Assembly (NCBI RefSeq): GCF_963924675.1
Contig: NC_089226.1
Location: 55,118,205 to 55,182,204 of the forward strand
Direction: 5' to 3'
Origin: Phocoena phocoena
Taxonomy: Eukaryota; Chordata; Mammalia; Artiodactyla; Phocoenidae
DNA length: 64,000 bases
Under the pieces are notes generated by a model. That model searched no databases. It was given only the letters and a program-made list of their open reading frames with translations, and had not been told where the DNA came from. The position numbers and the translations under genes were made by a program. This document shows, in pieces, positions 1 to 9,800 of the stretch. Position 1 is the stretch's first letter, and each line of letters opens with the position of its first letter.

Positions 1-149
1 AAGACCGCTAAAGCTCATCTCGGCCAACCACCTCGTTTTTAATTTATGGGGCGACTGAGAAGACGGGAAGTGACGGAGGTGCAGCGCGAAGGTCGGGGGT
101 GGGGCTGGGTGGTGGTTTGCGGGGAGTAGATTTCAGAGCGAACCAGGGC
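1..149. promoter_or_regulatory. CpG-rich edge, possible promoter fringe
   Basis: About a dozen CpGs occur in 150 bases, far denser than most of the window. GGGAAGTGACGG at 65-76 looks like an ETS core joined to a CRE/ATF half site, a pairing common in housekeeping promoters. On the minus strand an ATG at 18-16 lies in a passable context (GCCGAG before it) and reads off the left edge as Met-Ser-Phe-Ser-Gly-Leu. This could be the start of a gene outside the window or chance. No gene is named. Confidence 0.3.
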
Positions 150-336
150 TTGACCTGTGTGAAGAAGGGCAGGCAACTGGGTCTCCTTGAGCCTTAGTTT
201 TTTTCACCTGCCTGTGACGTTTACCTCGTAGAGTTGTGGGTCAGACGACCCACCTCATCGATTTGTTTTAAAAAAGCATGGAAGGCAAGTAGCACAGAGC
301 CTGGCAGACAGGAAGTGTTCAAGAAGTGCTAGGCTG
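150..336 (+). repeat. MIR SINE, 3' half
   Basis: The order of blocks follows the MIR core and 3' part: a CTGTGTG..GGGCA.GCAACT stretch, GAGCCTTAGTTT, TACCTCGTAGAGTTGTG, then GCACAGAGCCTGGCA and a tail like AAGTGCTAGGCTG. It is diverged, as expected for a mammalian-wide repeat. Confidence 0.6.
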
Positions 337-690
337 AAGTTGAAAGAGCACGTCTTGCCACCGCCCCCCACTCCCAACAGCTCGCCCACCTTGGGCGGCC
401 CTTTGTGGGTGCAGCTGGGAGGGAATGTCTGAGATTCCTCAGACCTTGCACCTGTCGTGATTTTCTGCCAATGGAATGGGTGTCATGGTTTAGTTGGGGG
501 AGAGGGGTGCAAATTCCTTAGCACTCTCCAGCCTCAGTTCTGCCTCCCCTGGGCTCTGCTGAAACACAAGTCCACATTTCTGAGGGCTGGAGAGAAGTGA
601 GAGAAGAGCCAAAATGAGAGGAATAATTAGCCCGAGCTTCAAGTGATAGAGCGCTTGGAAGGTGTTCTTGACACCACTAGGTGGCATCTC
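337..690. other. Unassigned sequence
   Basis: No coding region, tRNA or recognisable repeat was seen. A C-rich patch lies near 358-375. An open frame of 65 codons on the minus strand has no recognisable domain and is not called. Confidence 0.4.
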
Positions 691-1299
691 TGGGGGGCTC
701 CAAGGAGCTCGGATCCTTTATGTCTCGGCACGGAAAGAATTCAGCCAGAGGCGAAGTGGTAGATAAGAAGTGATTTATTAGAATAGGATGTTTGTGAGGC
801 TTACAAGTGGGCAGGCGAGAGGATGCTGTGCCCTGAGAACTTAGTGGGCTACAGTTTTATAATCAAAGGAAAAGTGGGGAGGGGGGGAGAAAACCGCCTT
901 CTTCCTCATTCTTCAGTAGACGTCAAGCTTCCATCATCAGCTCCTCCTGCAGGTTGGGCAGGGGAGTTTTCTTGTCCCTACATGGTCAAGCCAGGACTGT
1001 CATGGCACTATGGAAAAATTATTTCAGGTCTCAGTACAGTGAGGGTCTTTCACTTTGAAATGTCACTTTTCCATAAAGTATTGTTTTTTATGTGTGCAGA
1101 GAGTATGTCCTAGGGGTCATTAACTTACTGAGTTCACTGGGCAGGATGTGAGTCTCATGCCACCATTGTTTTATTGTTTTGGGTCATGTCTCCTGCTTCG
1201 GTTGCTATGCAAGCCTGCTTGGTTTCGTGGTTAAGCAGACCTGCTTTCTTGAGTGATCATTAACTTATAGAGGTCTCCCATATTTTTTCTTTACTTACA
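691..1299 (-). mobile_element. Solo LTR of an endogenous retrovirus
   Basis: Read on the minus strand, this 609-bp block starts TG (1299) and ends CA (691). It has a TATA-like ATTATAAAA (complement of about 855-862), then an AATAAA signal (complement of 774-779) about 80 bases later, then a U5-like end with CCGAGACATAAAGG. No primer-binding site or gag-like frame follows at lower coordinates, so it is a solo LTR. A clear TSD was not found (flanks TCTC and GTCC). The family is probably class I and limited to cetartiodactyls, but this is not proven. Confidence 0.7.
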
Positions 1300-1424
1300 G
1301 TCCCCTTAGTGGGATTAACTATTTAATTACCTACTTTGTCCCTTTACTCCGTCCCTGTCATTCTTGCTAATTCTCCTCAGCTTTCCTTCCCAGTCTCAAT
1401 TTGTCCTCTAATAACTAATGAAAG

Positions 1425-1641
1425 AGCGTTTTTTTTTTTTTTTTTTTTGCGGTTACGCGGGCTTCTCACTGTTGTGGCCTCTCCCGTTGCGGAGCACAGG
1501 CTCCCGACGCGCAGGCTCAGCGGCCATGGCTCATGTGCCCAACCGCTCCGCGGCATGTGGGATCTTCCCGGACCGGGGCACGAACCCGTGTCCCCTGCAT
1601 CGGCAGGCGGACTCTCAACCACTGCGCCACCAGGGAAGCCG
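1425..1641 (-). mobile_element. CHR-C SINE with 18-bp TSD
   Basis: Poly(T) is followed by the complement of the CHR-C body and ends GGGAAGCC, the tRNA-like head. A perfect TSD, TCTAATAACTAATGAAAG, flanks it at 1407-1424 and 1642-1659. The internal RNA polymerase III B box is preserved as the complement of GGTTCGTGCCC. Its low divergence marks a fairly recent insertion. Confidence 0.95.
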
Positions 1642-1659
1642 TCTAATAACTAATGAAAG

Positions 1660-2404
1660 TTCTCTTCGTAACTCCCAAGTTTTCTGTGGTGCCAGTAGGT
1701 ATTCTCTGAATTAAAAAATATAAATTTTTTCAGAAAACACACAAACTATGTAGAAAGATGAAGTCCTTTCTTCTTTCCTGTGTTGGTGCCTGACCAGGAA
1801 AGAATTGAGTAAATTAAAACTATTGTTTGCTCACCGCTGTTGAAAGAGGTTGCTTTTAAATCAATCCTGTGAGTGTAACGCTTTTGTCGCTCCCCTTTAC
1901 TAGAAGTCACGTGAGTTTTCGTTAATGTGAATATATTTTGTTTACTGCTCTGCTGATAATTCACTTTTACTAGCACAAGCCATGTAGAAAACTAGCCTTT
2001 TGGACTTCGATTAGAATTTTAATAACATTATAATATACATTGTCATTAAAAGGATTTTGGTAGTTCTTGCAATTAAAGAACAAGGCCAAAAAAACCCAAT
2101 TAGTTACTTGTGATTATTTCACATCACATGAATCTCTGTTTTCAGAAACAAGAAATCACTAATTAATCCACCCCATTTCCTTCAACATAAATGTTTGTTG
2201 GTATGGGTGACAGAGCTGCGTCTTGCAAACCCAGATCTCAAAATTCCAGTTCTAAGACCAGTGTCTTCATGAGGAAGAACGACTCTTCCATAGGTTGGAA
2301 GATTAGAAGAGTCTGGCTTCCTCAGCAATGTTGGCCCCATTTTAACCACTTTGCTTCTGTGCATTACAGAGATATCCTGTTTCTGTGAGGCAGGAAGTAC
2401 ATAA
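1660..2404. other. Unassigned sequence
   Basis: AT-rich single-copy-looking DNA. No repeat or gene was recognised. Small open frames on both strands at 2182-2388 overlap each other and have no domain signature. Confidence 0.4.
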
Positions 2405-2615
2405 TACTAGGTTTGGTGAAAGCACTGGATTTAGCATTTGAAAATGAGGGTTTGCATCTTACGCTATGCTTACTGTGAGATCTTGAGGAAATTGTTAAAT
2501 CATTAAACTTCTCTGAGCTTCAGTTTCCTCATCATAATATTATGGTAAATAACTAATTTAGGGTTTTGTTGTGAAGATCGAATGAGAATACAGATGAAGT
2601 GCTTTGCAAAGAGTT
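2405..2615 (+). repeat. MIR SINE
   Basis: Follows the MIR order: GAAAGCACTGGATTTAG, a TGTGAGATCTTGAGGAAATT block, CTCTGAGCTTCAGTTTCCTC, then TTGTTGTGAAGATCGAATGAGA and GTGCTTTGCAAAG. Confidence 0.75.
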
Positions 2616-2621
2616 ATTACA

Positions 2622-2745
2622 AATGTTTATTGAGATGTAATTCACATACCATAAAATTCACCCTTTTAAAGTGTACCATTTAGTGGTTTTATTATATTCA
2701 CAGAGTTGTGTAACCATCACAAATTATCAGTTATTTTGAGTGGTG
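2622..2745 (-). repeat. Old L1 3'-end fragment
   Basis: TTTATTGAGATGTAATTCA followed by CACCCTTTTAAAGTGTACCA and CAGAGTTGTGTAACCATCAC is the reverse of the 3' end of mammalian-wide L1M-type elements. It is 5' truncated. Confidence 0.75.
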
Positions 2746-3002
2746 ATTCTTAGAAATGAAGTCCTAAATTTATAATGCGACTGTCTCTATAATCTTTGCC
2801 ATGAATTATTTAAATATAATATGAAACAGTTATGTCTTATTATTATATACACTGCTTCCTATGTGGAGAGGAAACCCAAACTATAACTTTAAAGAGGTCC
2901 ATAGCAATCAGTGGATCCTAAAATGGAAGATACTTATCTAGTGCTCTGTCACATATAATCAGTTAAATTTTTGTGAGAACTTTTTGCTTCTATCTCAGTA
3001 AT

Positions 3003-3060
3003 ATGTTTCCTTCCTTCCTTCCTTTATTACTTTCCTCCCTCCCTCCCTCCCTTCCTCCCT
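3003..3060. repeat. TTCC/CTCC simple repeat
   Basis: Tetranucleotide runs of CTTC and CTCC type, interrupted by TTTATTACTTT. They lie directly against the tail of the SINE that follows and probably grew from it. Confidence 0.85.
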
Positions 3061-3062
3061 TA

Positions 3063-3179
3063 TCTTTTTGGCTGTGCCATGCTGCTTGCTTGGGATCTTA
3101 GTTCCCCAACCAAGGATTGAATCTGGGCCCATCAGTGAAAGCACCATGTCCTAACCACTGGACTGCCAAGGAATTCCCT
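3063..3179 (-). mobile_element. Short tRNA-derived SINE
   Basis: Runs from TCTTTTTGGCTGTGCCATG through GGGATCTTAGTTCCCC to CTGCCAAGGAATTCCCT, the reverse of the short tRNA-derived SINE (about 115 bp). It is more diverged than the CHR-C copies. Confidence 0.85.
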
Positions 3180-3379
3180 ATCTTCCTGTTAATTCTAATT
3201 TCAGTTAAAAAAAATATTTGTTGAGCCACAGGCATTAATAAGACACAGTCTGCCTCAATAACACAATCTTATAATAATATGTCATATTTATTGAGCACTA
3301 CTTTGTGCCAAACATTGGATATTATTAGCCTTGCTTTACATGGGTCAAGAGAGGATTTAAAAAAAAAAAATAGAGAAGA

Positions 3380-3582
3380 GGGCTTCCCTGGCGGCGCAGT
3401 GGTTGAGAGTCCGCCTGCCGATGCAGGGGACACGGGTTCGTGCCCCGGTCCGGGAAAATCCCACATGCCGCGGAGCGGCTGGGCCTGTGAGCTGTGGCCG
3501 CTGAGCCTGCACGTCCGGAGCCTATGCTCCGCAACGGAAGAGGCCACAACAGTGAGAGGCCCACGTACCGCAAAAAAAAAAA
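3380..3582 (+). mobile_element. CHR-C SINE
   Basis: Full CHR-C body from GGCTTCCCTGGCGGCGCAG to CCACGTACCGC plus poly(A). The A box lies in GGCGGCGCAGTGG and the B box in GGTTCGTGCCC. The TSD is A(n)TAGAGAAGA, ending at 3379 and at 3600. Confidence 0.95.
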
Positions 3583-3814
3583 AAAAAAAAATAGAGAAGA
3601 TATCATTTAATATGGTGGAAGAAGAAGAGTGCAGATAAATTAAAATTATTTTAAGGCATCACCAATGCTTTAAATTTGGACTCATTGAATCAACATAAAA
3701 TGGATAAGATCAGATTTTTACAGAAGTTGGCTTGTTTGAAAAAGCCCTCTAGATTGTCTTTTTCCTTTTGCTCTGATTTCATGTTATGTACTAATTTGAC
3801 TTCCCATGCTTCTT

Positions 3815-4273
3815 TTTTTCTGAACTTTATTTAATTTTTTTATACAGCAGGTTCTTATTAGTCATCTATTTCATACATATTAGTGTAGACATGTCAATCC
3901 CAATCTCCCAATTCATCACACCACCACCACCACCCCACCACTTCCCCCTTGGTGTCCATACGTTTGTTCTCTACATCTGTGTCTCTATTTCTGCCTTGCA
4001 AACCGGTTCATCTGTACCATTTTTTCTAGATTCCACATATATATGTTACCATATGGTATTTGTTTTTCTCTTTCTGACTTACGTCACTCTGTATGACAGT
4101 TTCTAGGTCCATCCATGTCTCTACAAATGACCTAATTTCGTTTCTTTTTATGGCTGAGTAATATTCCATTGTATATATGTATACCACATCTTCTTTATCC
4201 ATTCATCTGTCGATGGGCATTTAGGTTGCTTCCATGACCTGGCTATTGTGAATAGTGCTGCAATGAACATTGG
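3815..4273 (-). mobile_element. 5'-truncated L1 with TSD
   Basis: Reverse of an L1 3' UTR plus the extreme end of ORF2. Landmarks are the 'TATACAGCAGGTTCTTATTAG' region and ATTCCATTGTATATATGTA. A 12-bp TSD CCCATGCTTCTT lies at 3803-3814 and 4274-4285, so this is one truncated insertion of about 459 bp. Confidence 0.9.
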
Positions 4274-4591
4274 CCCATGCTTCTTAATACCACGAAAAAG
4301 AAGCCTTGGAGAGAGGATACAAGAATTTCAACTATCAGGAAAGAATATGATTTACGTTAAATAATTAAATGATAGTTCATGCTTAAGGGACTAAATCATT
4401 TTTTTAACTTCTAATTATGAGAATTTTCTAACATACAAAACAGAGGGAATATATAGTGAATTCCTATATAGTTTTCACTATATATACTATTCAATGATTA
4501 TCGATACTTTGCCAATTTTGTTTCATTTATTCAGTTTTGGTGGGGAGGAGGCTGGAGTATTTTAAAGCAAATTCTGTACATCTTGTCATTT

Positions 4592-5085
4592 TTCCTAGGT
4601 ATCTCTTGTGTCCCCCTCCCAGTCCACTCTTTCTCTGCCTCTCATCCCTGCTCTGATTCCCTTGAGGCTTATCTGTATAGAATGCAGATAAGGACTGCAT
4701 TACCCAATAGCATAAGGACTTCCTTACCCAATAGCATCTAGTTGGGTTCTGCTAATGGATAGTATCACCAGGAGCTTAATACCTTGAGGTACTATTCTTC
4801 TGGCTCCCTTTCTGAGGGTTTGTAGCAGCCAGGTGTATCCTTCAACCAAATGTCACAACTTCTTGTCACAAGGCTTCTCTGTCTCTGGGTTCTGATAACC
4901 ACACCCTTTCCTCACCCTTAGGCCTAGGGGTGTTAACAGTTGTTATTACTAGTCCAGGGGTACTGGGATATCCCTTCTAGTTTCCCTACAGTCTTCCTGC
5001 ATCTTTGAAAAGGATCCTTTTTATTAAATTCTCTTTAAATTACCTGATTTGCTTGCTACTGTTTTCTGCTAGAAACCTGACTGAA
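4592..5085. repeat. Unclassified insertion inside L1M
   Basis: About 490 bp with no L1 similarity interrupts the L1M 3' UTR. TGTCATTTT appears on both sides (near 4578-4589 and 5086-5094), suggesting a TSD of about 8-9 bp. It includes GGCCTAGGGGTGTTAACAG and ends TTCTGCTAGAAACCTGACTG, phrases I associate with old interspersed repeats but cannot name. An ancient LTR or hAT-type element are both possible. Confidence 0.4.
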
Positions 5086-5614
5086 ATGTCATTTTACACA
5101 TATATACTTTAGGCTGCATCCCTAATTGATAAAGATATTTTTTTTAAAATGTAAACACTATGTTACTGTCACATGTAACAAATTAACGATACTTTCTAAA
5201 TATCATTTAATACCCAGTCCAAATTCACATTTTTCCAATTGACTAAAAACATGTCTTTTGGTTTAAGATCCAAACAAAATCCATTCTTTAAAAATTATTG
5301 CGCCTCTTAGTTTTCTTTAGTCTATGTTGTTGATTTATTGGAGAAACCAAGTCATTTGTTCTGTAAAATGTCCCACATTCTGGATTTGGCTGACTGCTTC
5401 TACATGGTGTCATTTAACTTTTTCCTCTATCCCTTGCATTTCCTTCAAACTGGTAGCTACATTTAAATGTTTAATTAAGTTTAGTTTCTTTCTTTTCTAT
5501 TTTTTTTAAGGCAAAATACTTCATAAGTGTCACTGTGTACTTAAGGCATATAATGTATAGTTCTACTTTTGGTAATACTAAGATTGATCAAGTGGTTTAT
5601 AAATATACCATCAG

Positions 5615-5830
5615 GGCTTCCCTGGTGGCGCAGTGGTTGAGAGTCCGCCTGCCGATGCAGGGGACGCGGGTTCGTGCCCCGGTCCGGGAAGATCCCATAT
5701 GCTGCGGAGCGGCTGGGCCCGTGAGCCATGGCCACTGAGCCTGCGCGTCCGGAGCCTGTGCTCTGCAACGGGAGAGGCCACAACAGTGAGAGGTCCGCGT
5801 ACCGCAAAAAAAAAGAAAAAAGAAAAAAAT
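5615..5830 (+). mobile_element. CHR-C SINE
   Basis: Complete CHR-C body ending GTCCGCGTACCGC followed by an interrupted poly(A). TSD about ATATACCATCAG (to 5614) and ATATATCATCAG (to 5863). A TA microsatellite grew from its tail. Confidence 0.95.
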
Positions 5831-5857
5831 ATTATATATATATATATATATATATAT
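5831..5857. repeat. (TA)n microsatellite
   Basis: About 13 TA units directly behind the SINE poly(A) tail. It is likely length-polymorphic. Confidence 0.9.
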
Positions 5858-6431
5858 CATCAGTCTTCCACTTTTTAGTATGCATTATTTTCATAGCTCT
5901 ATTGACTTATTAAGGGTTGAAAATTGGTGATTTTCTGAATCCCTCATTCCTTTTCCTTTATCAGCTGAATTTCTTCTATAAAGAAGAATTTTCCCTTAGT
6001 AACAATTTGGTCACTCTAAAATTCAGTTTGTAAAGGAAATCCAGGATTTAATCGATATCCTTTATTAATATTCAGAATGAGTTAGTGCCCCAGCAGCCTT
6101 TAATTATGACTAATTACCTTGTTACCATGATGAACTCATGGATTTTTATATATTTGATATGTTTCAATACATTTAATCATTATTATTTCTGATATGCTAT
6201 TTATTATTTCTATGTTAGGTCAGTGAGAGCCCCTTTTTATTGATTCCTTTAGGCCTTTATTGGATTTTGTTAGTGTGATAAAGTTTAACTTTAGGAGAAG
6301 AGAGAGCTCAACTCTGGATACTGATCCACTTGTGTTTTCAGACCTGCAACACTGAGAAATAACCCTAGACTATGGTGGATTCATCAAGGTGACTCTCAAT
6401 AGAGACCAGTCATCTAGCCTCCCTTGCTTAC

Positions 6432-6790
6432 AGTTATTCACTCAATAAATGTTTTTTTTTTGAGGACCTACTCAGTGTAACATACCCTGTTAGCTTTGGT
6501 GAAATATCAGTGAAGATGTAGTCCTTGATTTTACCTACCTTACAAGAGGGAACAAAAGAGAGAAGAAAAACTAAAATATAGTGTAAAACTACTGTGGTTA
6601 AAAGAGGACATTACTCTGTAGGAGCACAGGGAAGGGCCTCCTACTCAGACTTAAGGGAAGGCTCCTTGGAAAAAGAGTCATTCTAGCTGATCCCTTTAGG
6701 ATAAGTAGGAGCTAAAAGGTCAAGAGAAAGGAAAGAGAGACAGAGCCAGTGCAGTTTGTAAAATCCCAGAGAGAAAGCCCAGGGTGGTCA
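6432..6790 (-). repeat. L2 LINE fragment
   Basis: CACTCAATAAATG..GAGGACCTACTCAGTG, then GATTTTACCTACCTTACAAG and AAGGGAAGGCTCCTTGGA, follow the reversed order of the L2 3' region. Diverged. Confidence 0.55.
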
Positions 6791-6837
6791 GGGTACTCTA
6801 GGCTGGGGTGTGAAGAGGGAAGTAGCAAGACATCAAG

Positions 6838-6925
6838 GTTAAATGAGATAATGCTATACTGGTTAAGTACTAAAAAGTACTTAGTACATGGCCAGCACAT
6901 AGTTAGTGCTTAATAAAGGCTAATA
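6838..6925 (+). repeat. MIR 3' end
   Basis: GTTAAATGAGATAATGC, then GTACTTAGTACATGGCCAGCAC and TAGTGCTTAATAAAGG, is the MIR 3' end. Confidence 0.6.
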
Positions 6926-7189
6926 TATAAAAATGGAGTTCAAGCAGATGAAAGTTATATAATGATGAATTTTGCACTGAGGCCTCACATAAGATAAAGA
7001 GAAATGAAGGTGGGAGAAAACCTCACCAAAATTTAGAATTACGTTACAGTGGCATCTGTAAACAGAGAGGGAGATGGGATGTTTAAGAGATTGTAAAGGC
7101 AATTCCTTCGGCTTGATGTTATCAGGGACAGAAACTTTAAAACTCTGAATGTTAGGGAAGAGATCTGAGTCATTACATTAAAAAAACTA

Positions 7190-7820
7190 TTTTGTAACTA
7201 TATCAAGCTTACAGAAAAGTTGCAAGTATATACAAAGAACTGTTTTTTCCTGAACCATTTGAAAGCAAGTTGCTGATATTATTATGATGTCCCATTAACC
7301 TAAATATTTTAATGTTTATTTCCTCAAACAGCATACTCCTATGTAACCGCAATAAGATCAACTAAATCAGAAAATTAACATTGTTTACATTTCTACCATC
7401 TATCCCTCAGACTCCATTCAAGTTTGGCCAATAGTCCCAGCACTGTCCTTTATAGTAAAAGGATTCAGTTCAGAATCATGCATTGCATTTACTCATTATG
7501 TCTCATTAATCTCCTTCAGTCTGGAAAAGTTCCTCAGTCCCTCCTTGACTTGCAGACCTTGACAGTTTTGAGGATTACAGGTCAGTTATTTTGTAGCACC
7601 TCTCTGAATTTGGGTTTGTCTGATGTTGCCTAGATGTTAGTTTCAGGTTATGTATCTTTGACAGGAATACCACAGAAATGATGGGATGCTCTTCACATTG
7701 TATCCTATCAGATGACATGATTTCAGTTTGTCCTATTACTGATGTTAATTACTTTTGAGCTCCTGATGAAGGTATTGTCTGCCAGGTTTCTATACTGTAA
7801 AGTTGCTCTTTTCCCATTGT
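7190..7820 (-). repeat. Ancient L1M 3' UTR fragment
   Basis: Reverse of an L1M-type 3' UTR: CTTACAGAAAAGTTGCAAG, CTGAACCATTTGAAAGCAAG, AGTTATTTTGTAGCACCTC, TTTGTCTGATGTTGCCTAGA and GTCTGCCAGGTTTCTATACT occur in the expected order. No coding part is present. Confidence 0.65.
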
Positions 7821-8534
7821 GTGGAGGGAAGGTTCATCAAACTTTACATTTATTTGAACAAAAAAGTATTGATAACTTATAAACAGCTGAAGTGCTCAGG
7901 TCCTGTGATCTGGTATCATGGGGGTGGGAGAGGTGAGTATCTCTATTTTCATATTTCTCTAATAGAAGAAAAGAAAAGCAATGTTTCTGTAACTTCTTAG
8001 AATTCAATATGACAATCTCCAATAATTAATAAATATGAATTTTGTTGTTGATGTGGAATTATTTTAGAACTTTGTTTTTGTGAATTTCAGTGAAAATAAA
8101 ACAGATATCTGAGGAAAAAATGAGACAGCCTCAGATTTAAAAAATAAAATTAGCTTCCCTATTTTCAGTAAAATAGAGACTGGGAGCAGGGAAATCTTTT
8201 CATCTCCGTCCATCATGGCAGCAGAAGATCAGGGCTTGTTAATGTTGATGTTGTACAACCTATCTTCAATGTTGGGAACTGACATCTATAGTCTGAGGAC
8301 ACCTATGGACTGATTCTCTGATCATCCTAGAGGATATGAAAGGGATTAGGAGATAGCACGAGCACAGTCACTGCAATCTGTCTGAGAAACACTGGTTCTG
8401 CATATATGCCTTTTTTAAAAAAAAAATAAATGATAGAAATCAAAAAAGAAAAGAAAAAAAACCCACAATGTTTCTGAATGGAAAGAACTCTGAAATTGGA
8501 ATCGGGTTGAGTACTAGGTGCAGTTCTGCCACTG
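7821..8534. other. Unassigned sequence
   Basis: AT-rich DNA with no recognised repeat or gene. A-rich patches lie at about 8415-8460. Open frames up to 87 codons lack any domain signature. Confidence 0.4.
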
Positions 8535-8932
8535 TATAAATCCGCTAAGACTGACATTACAAAATACCATAGACAGGGTAGTGTAAACAACTGATGTCTA
8601 TTTTCTTACAATTCTGGAAACTGAAAGTCCAAGACTGTGGTGCCAGACTTAGTTTCTGGTGAGATCTCTCTTCCTGGCTTGTAGACGGTGGCCTTCTCAC
8701 TCTGTCCTCACGTGGCTTTCCTCTGTGTTCTCACAGAAAGAGAGAGATCTTTGGCGTCTTCTGCTCTTCCTAAAAGGACAGCAGTCCTATCAGATTAGAG
8801 GTCCAGCCTTTTGACCTCATTTAACCTTCACTACCTCCGTAAAGGTCCTATCTCCAAATATAGTCACACTGTGGGTTAGGGCTTCAACATATGAATTTGT
8901 GGGGAGGGAACACAATTTGGTCTATAACAGCC
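8535..8932 (-). repeat. MaLR LTR (MLT1/MST type)
   Basis: The plus strand reads CAAAATACCATAGACAGGG, ACAATTCTGGAAACTGAAAG, CTCCAAATATAGTCACACTG, GGGCTTCAACATATGAATTT and GGTCTATAACAG. This is the reverse of a MaLR LTR, about 400 bp and nearly full length. These ERVL-related LTRs are shared by all placental mammals. Confidence 0.7.
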
Positions 8933-9319
8933 ACTAAGGAATGACTACTGCTTTGTGCTTCCATTTTCTCCATCAGGGGTCCCAGCTGGAGCCTATGCTA
9001 TATCTCCTTAGGATTCAAGCATTGCTGGAGGACTGGTGGAGCAGGACTTCAGGACTCTATTTCTATATAGCTCCTATAGTACCTTAGGAAAGAAGCCATG
9101 CTAAGAGAGAGCTGAGTCCCCAAGCCTGGTTCAAGGATGTGAGCCACTGTCAGAAAGGAGAAGAAATGGTGAAAGCATCATGGTCTCTGTCATTTAGATC
9201 AGCCTCCAGCTCAGCCTCCATGGATTCATGCTTCTGTCATAAGGTAAAAGGGCTGCAATTGAAAAAAAAAATTCAAACTAAAGGGAAACATCCATTCAGT
9301 GGAATACTATTCACTGAGA
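8933..9319. other. Unassigned sequence
   Basis: No repeat or gene recognised before L1 similarity starts. An open frame of 120 codons beginning at 9139 runs from this stretch into L1 ORF2 sequence and is not a gene. Confidence 0.4.
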
Positions 9320-9800
9320 AGAAGTGTCCATTGACACTTTTGTGTCATCTGTCAAAATGTCCATTGACAGATGAATGGATAAGCAAAATGTGGTATAAAC
9401 ATACAATGGAATATTATTCAGCCTTAAAAAGGGAGGGACTTCTGACATATACTACAAATTGGATGAACCTTGAGGACGTTATGTTAAGTGGAATACGTTA
9501 GTCACAAAAAGACAAATACTGTAAGATTCTACTTATATGAGGGACCTAGAGTAGTCAAATTCATAGAGACAGAAAGCAGAATGGTGGTTGCCAAGGACTG
9601 GGGAAGGAGGAATGGGGAGTTATTATTTAATGGGCATAGAGTTTTAGTTTTGCAAGATAATAAGAGTTCTGGAGATGGATGATGAATTGCACAACGATAT
9701 GAATATATTTAATACCACTAAGTGTACTTAAAAATAGTTAAGATGGTAAATTTTATGTTATGTGTATTTTACTACAATTAAAACAAATAAATTTTTTAAA
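9320..9800 (+). repeat. L1 ORF2 end and 3' UTR fragment
   Basis: GATGAATGGATAAGCAAAATG, TACAATGGAATATTATTCAG, GGATGAACCTTGAGGACG and AATGGTGGTTGCCAAGGACT are the ORF2 C-terminal and 3' UTR signature of placental L1s. The frame is broken. TGTCCATTGACA occurs twice (near 9327 and 9359), a small local duplication. Confidence 0.75.

Larger units (their letters stand above)
4395..6250 (-). repeat. Ancient L1M 3' UTR, interrupted
   Basis: Two collinear parts (4395-4591 and 5086-6250) match the remembered reverse order of an old L1M 3' UTR. Landmarks: TTTGCCAATTTTGTTTCA, GGAGTATTTTAAAGCAAAT, TACCCAGTCCAAATTCACA, ATGTCCCACATTCTGGATTT, and GTGAGAGCCCC near 6225. An unassigned insert splits it at 4592-5085 and a CHR-C SINE at 5615-5830. 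Confidence 0.65.

Noticed and set aside
691..1299. Full provirus attached to the LTR
   Set aside because: No primer-binding site, gag or pol-like frame lies next to it on either side.
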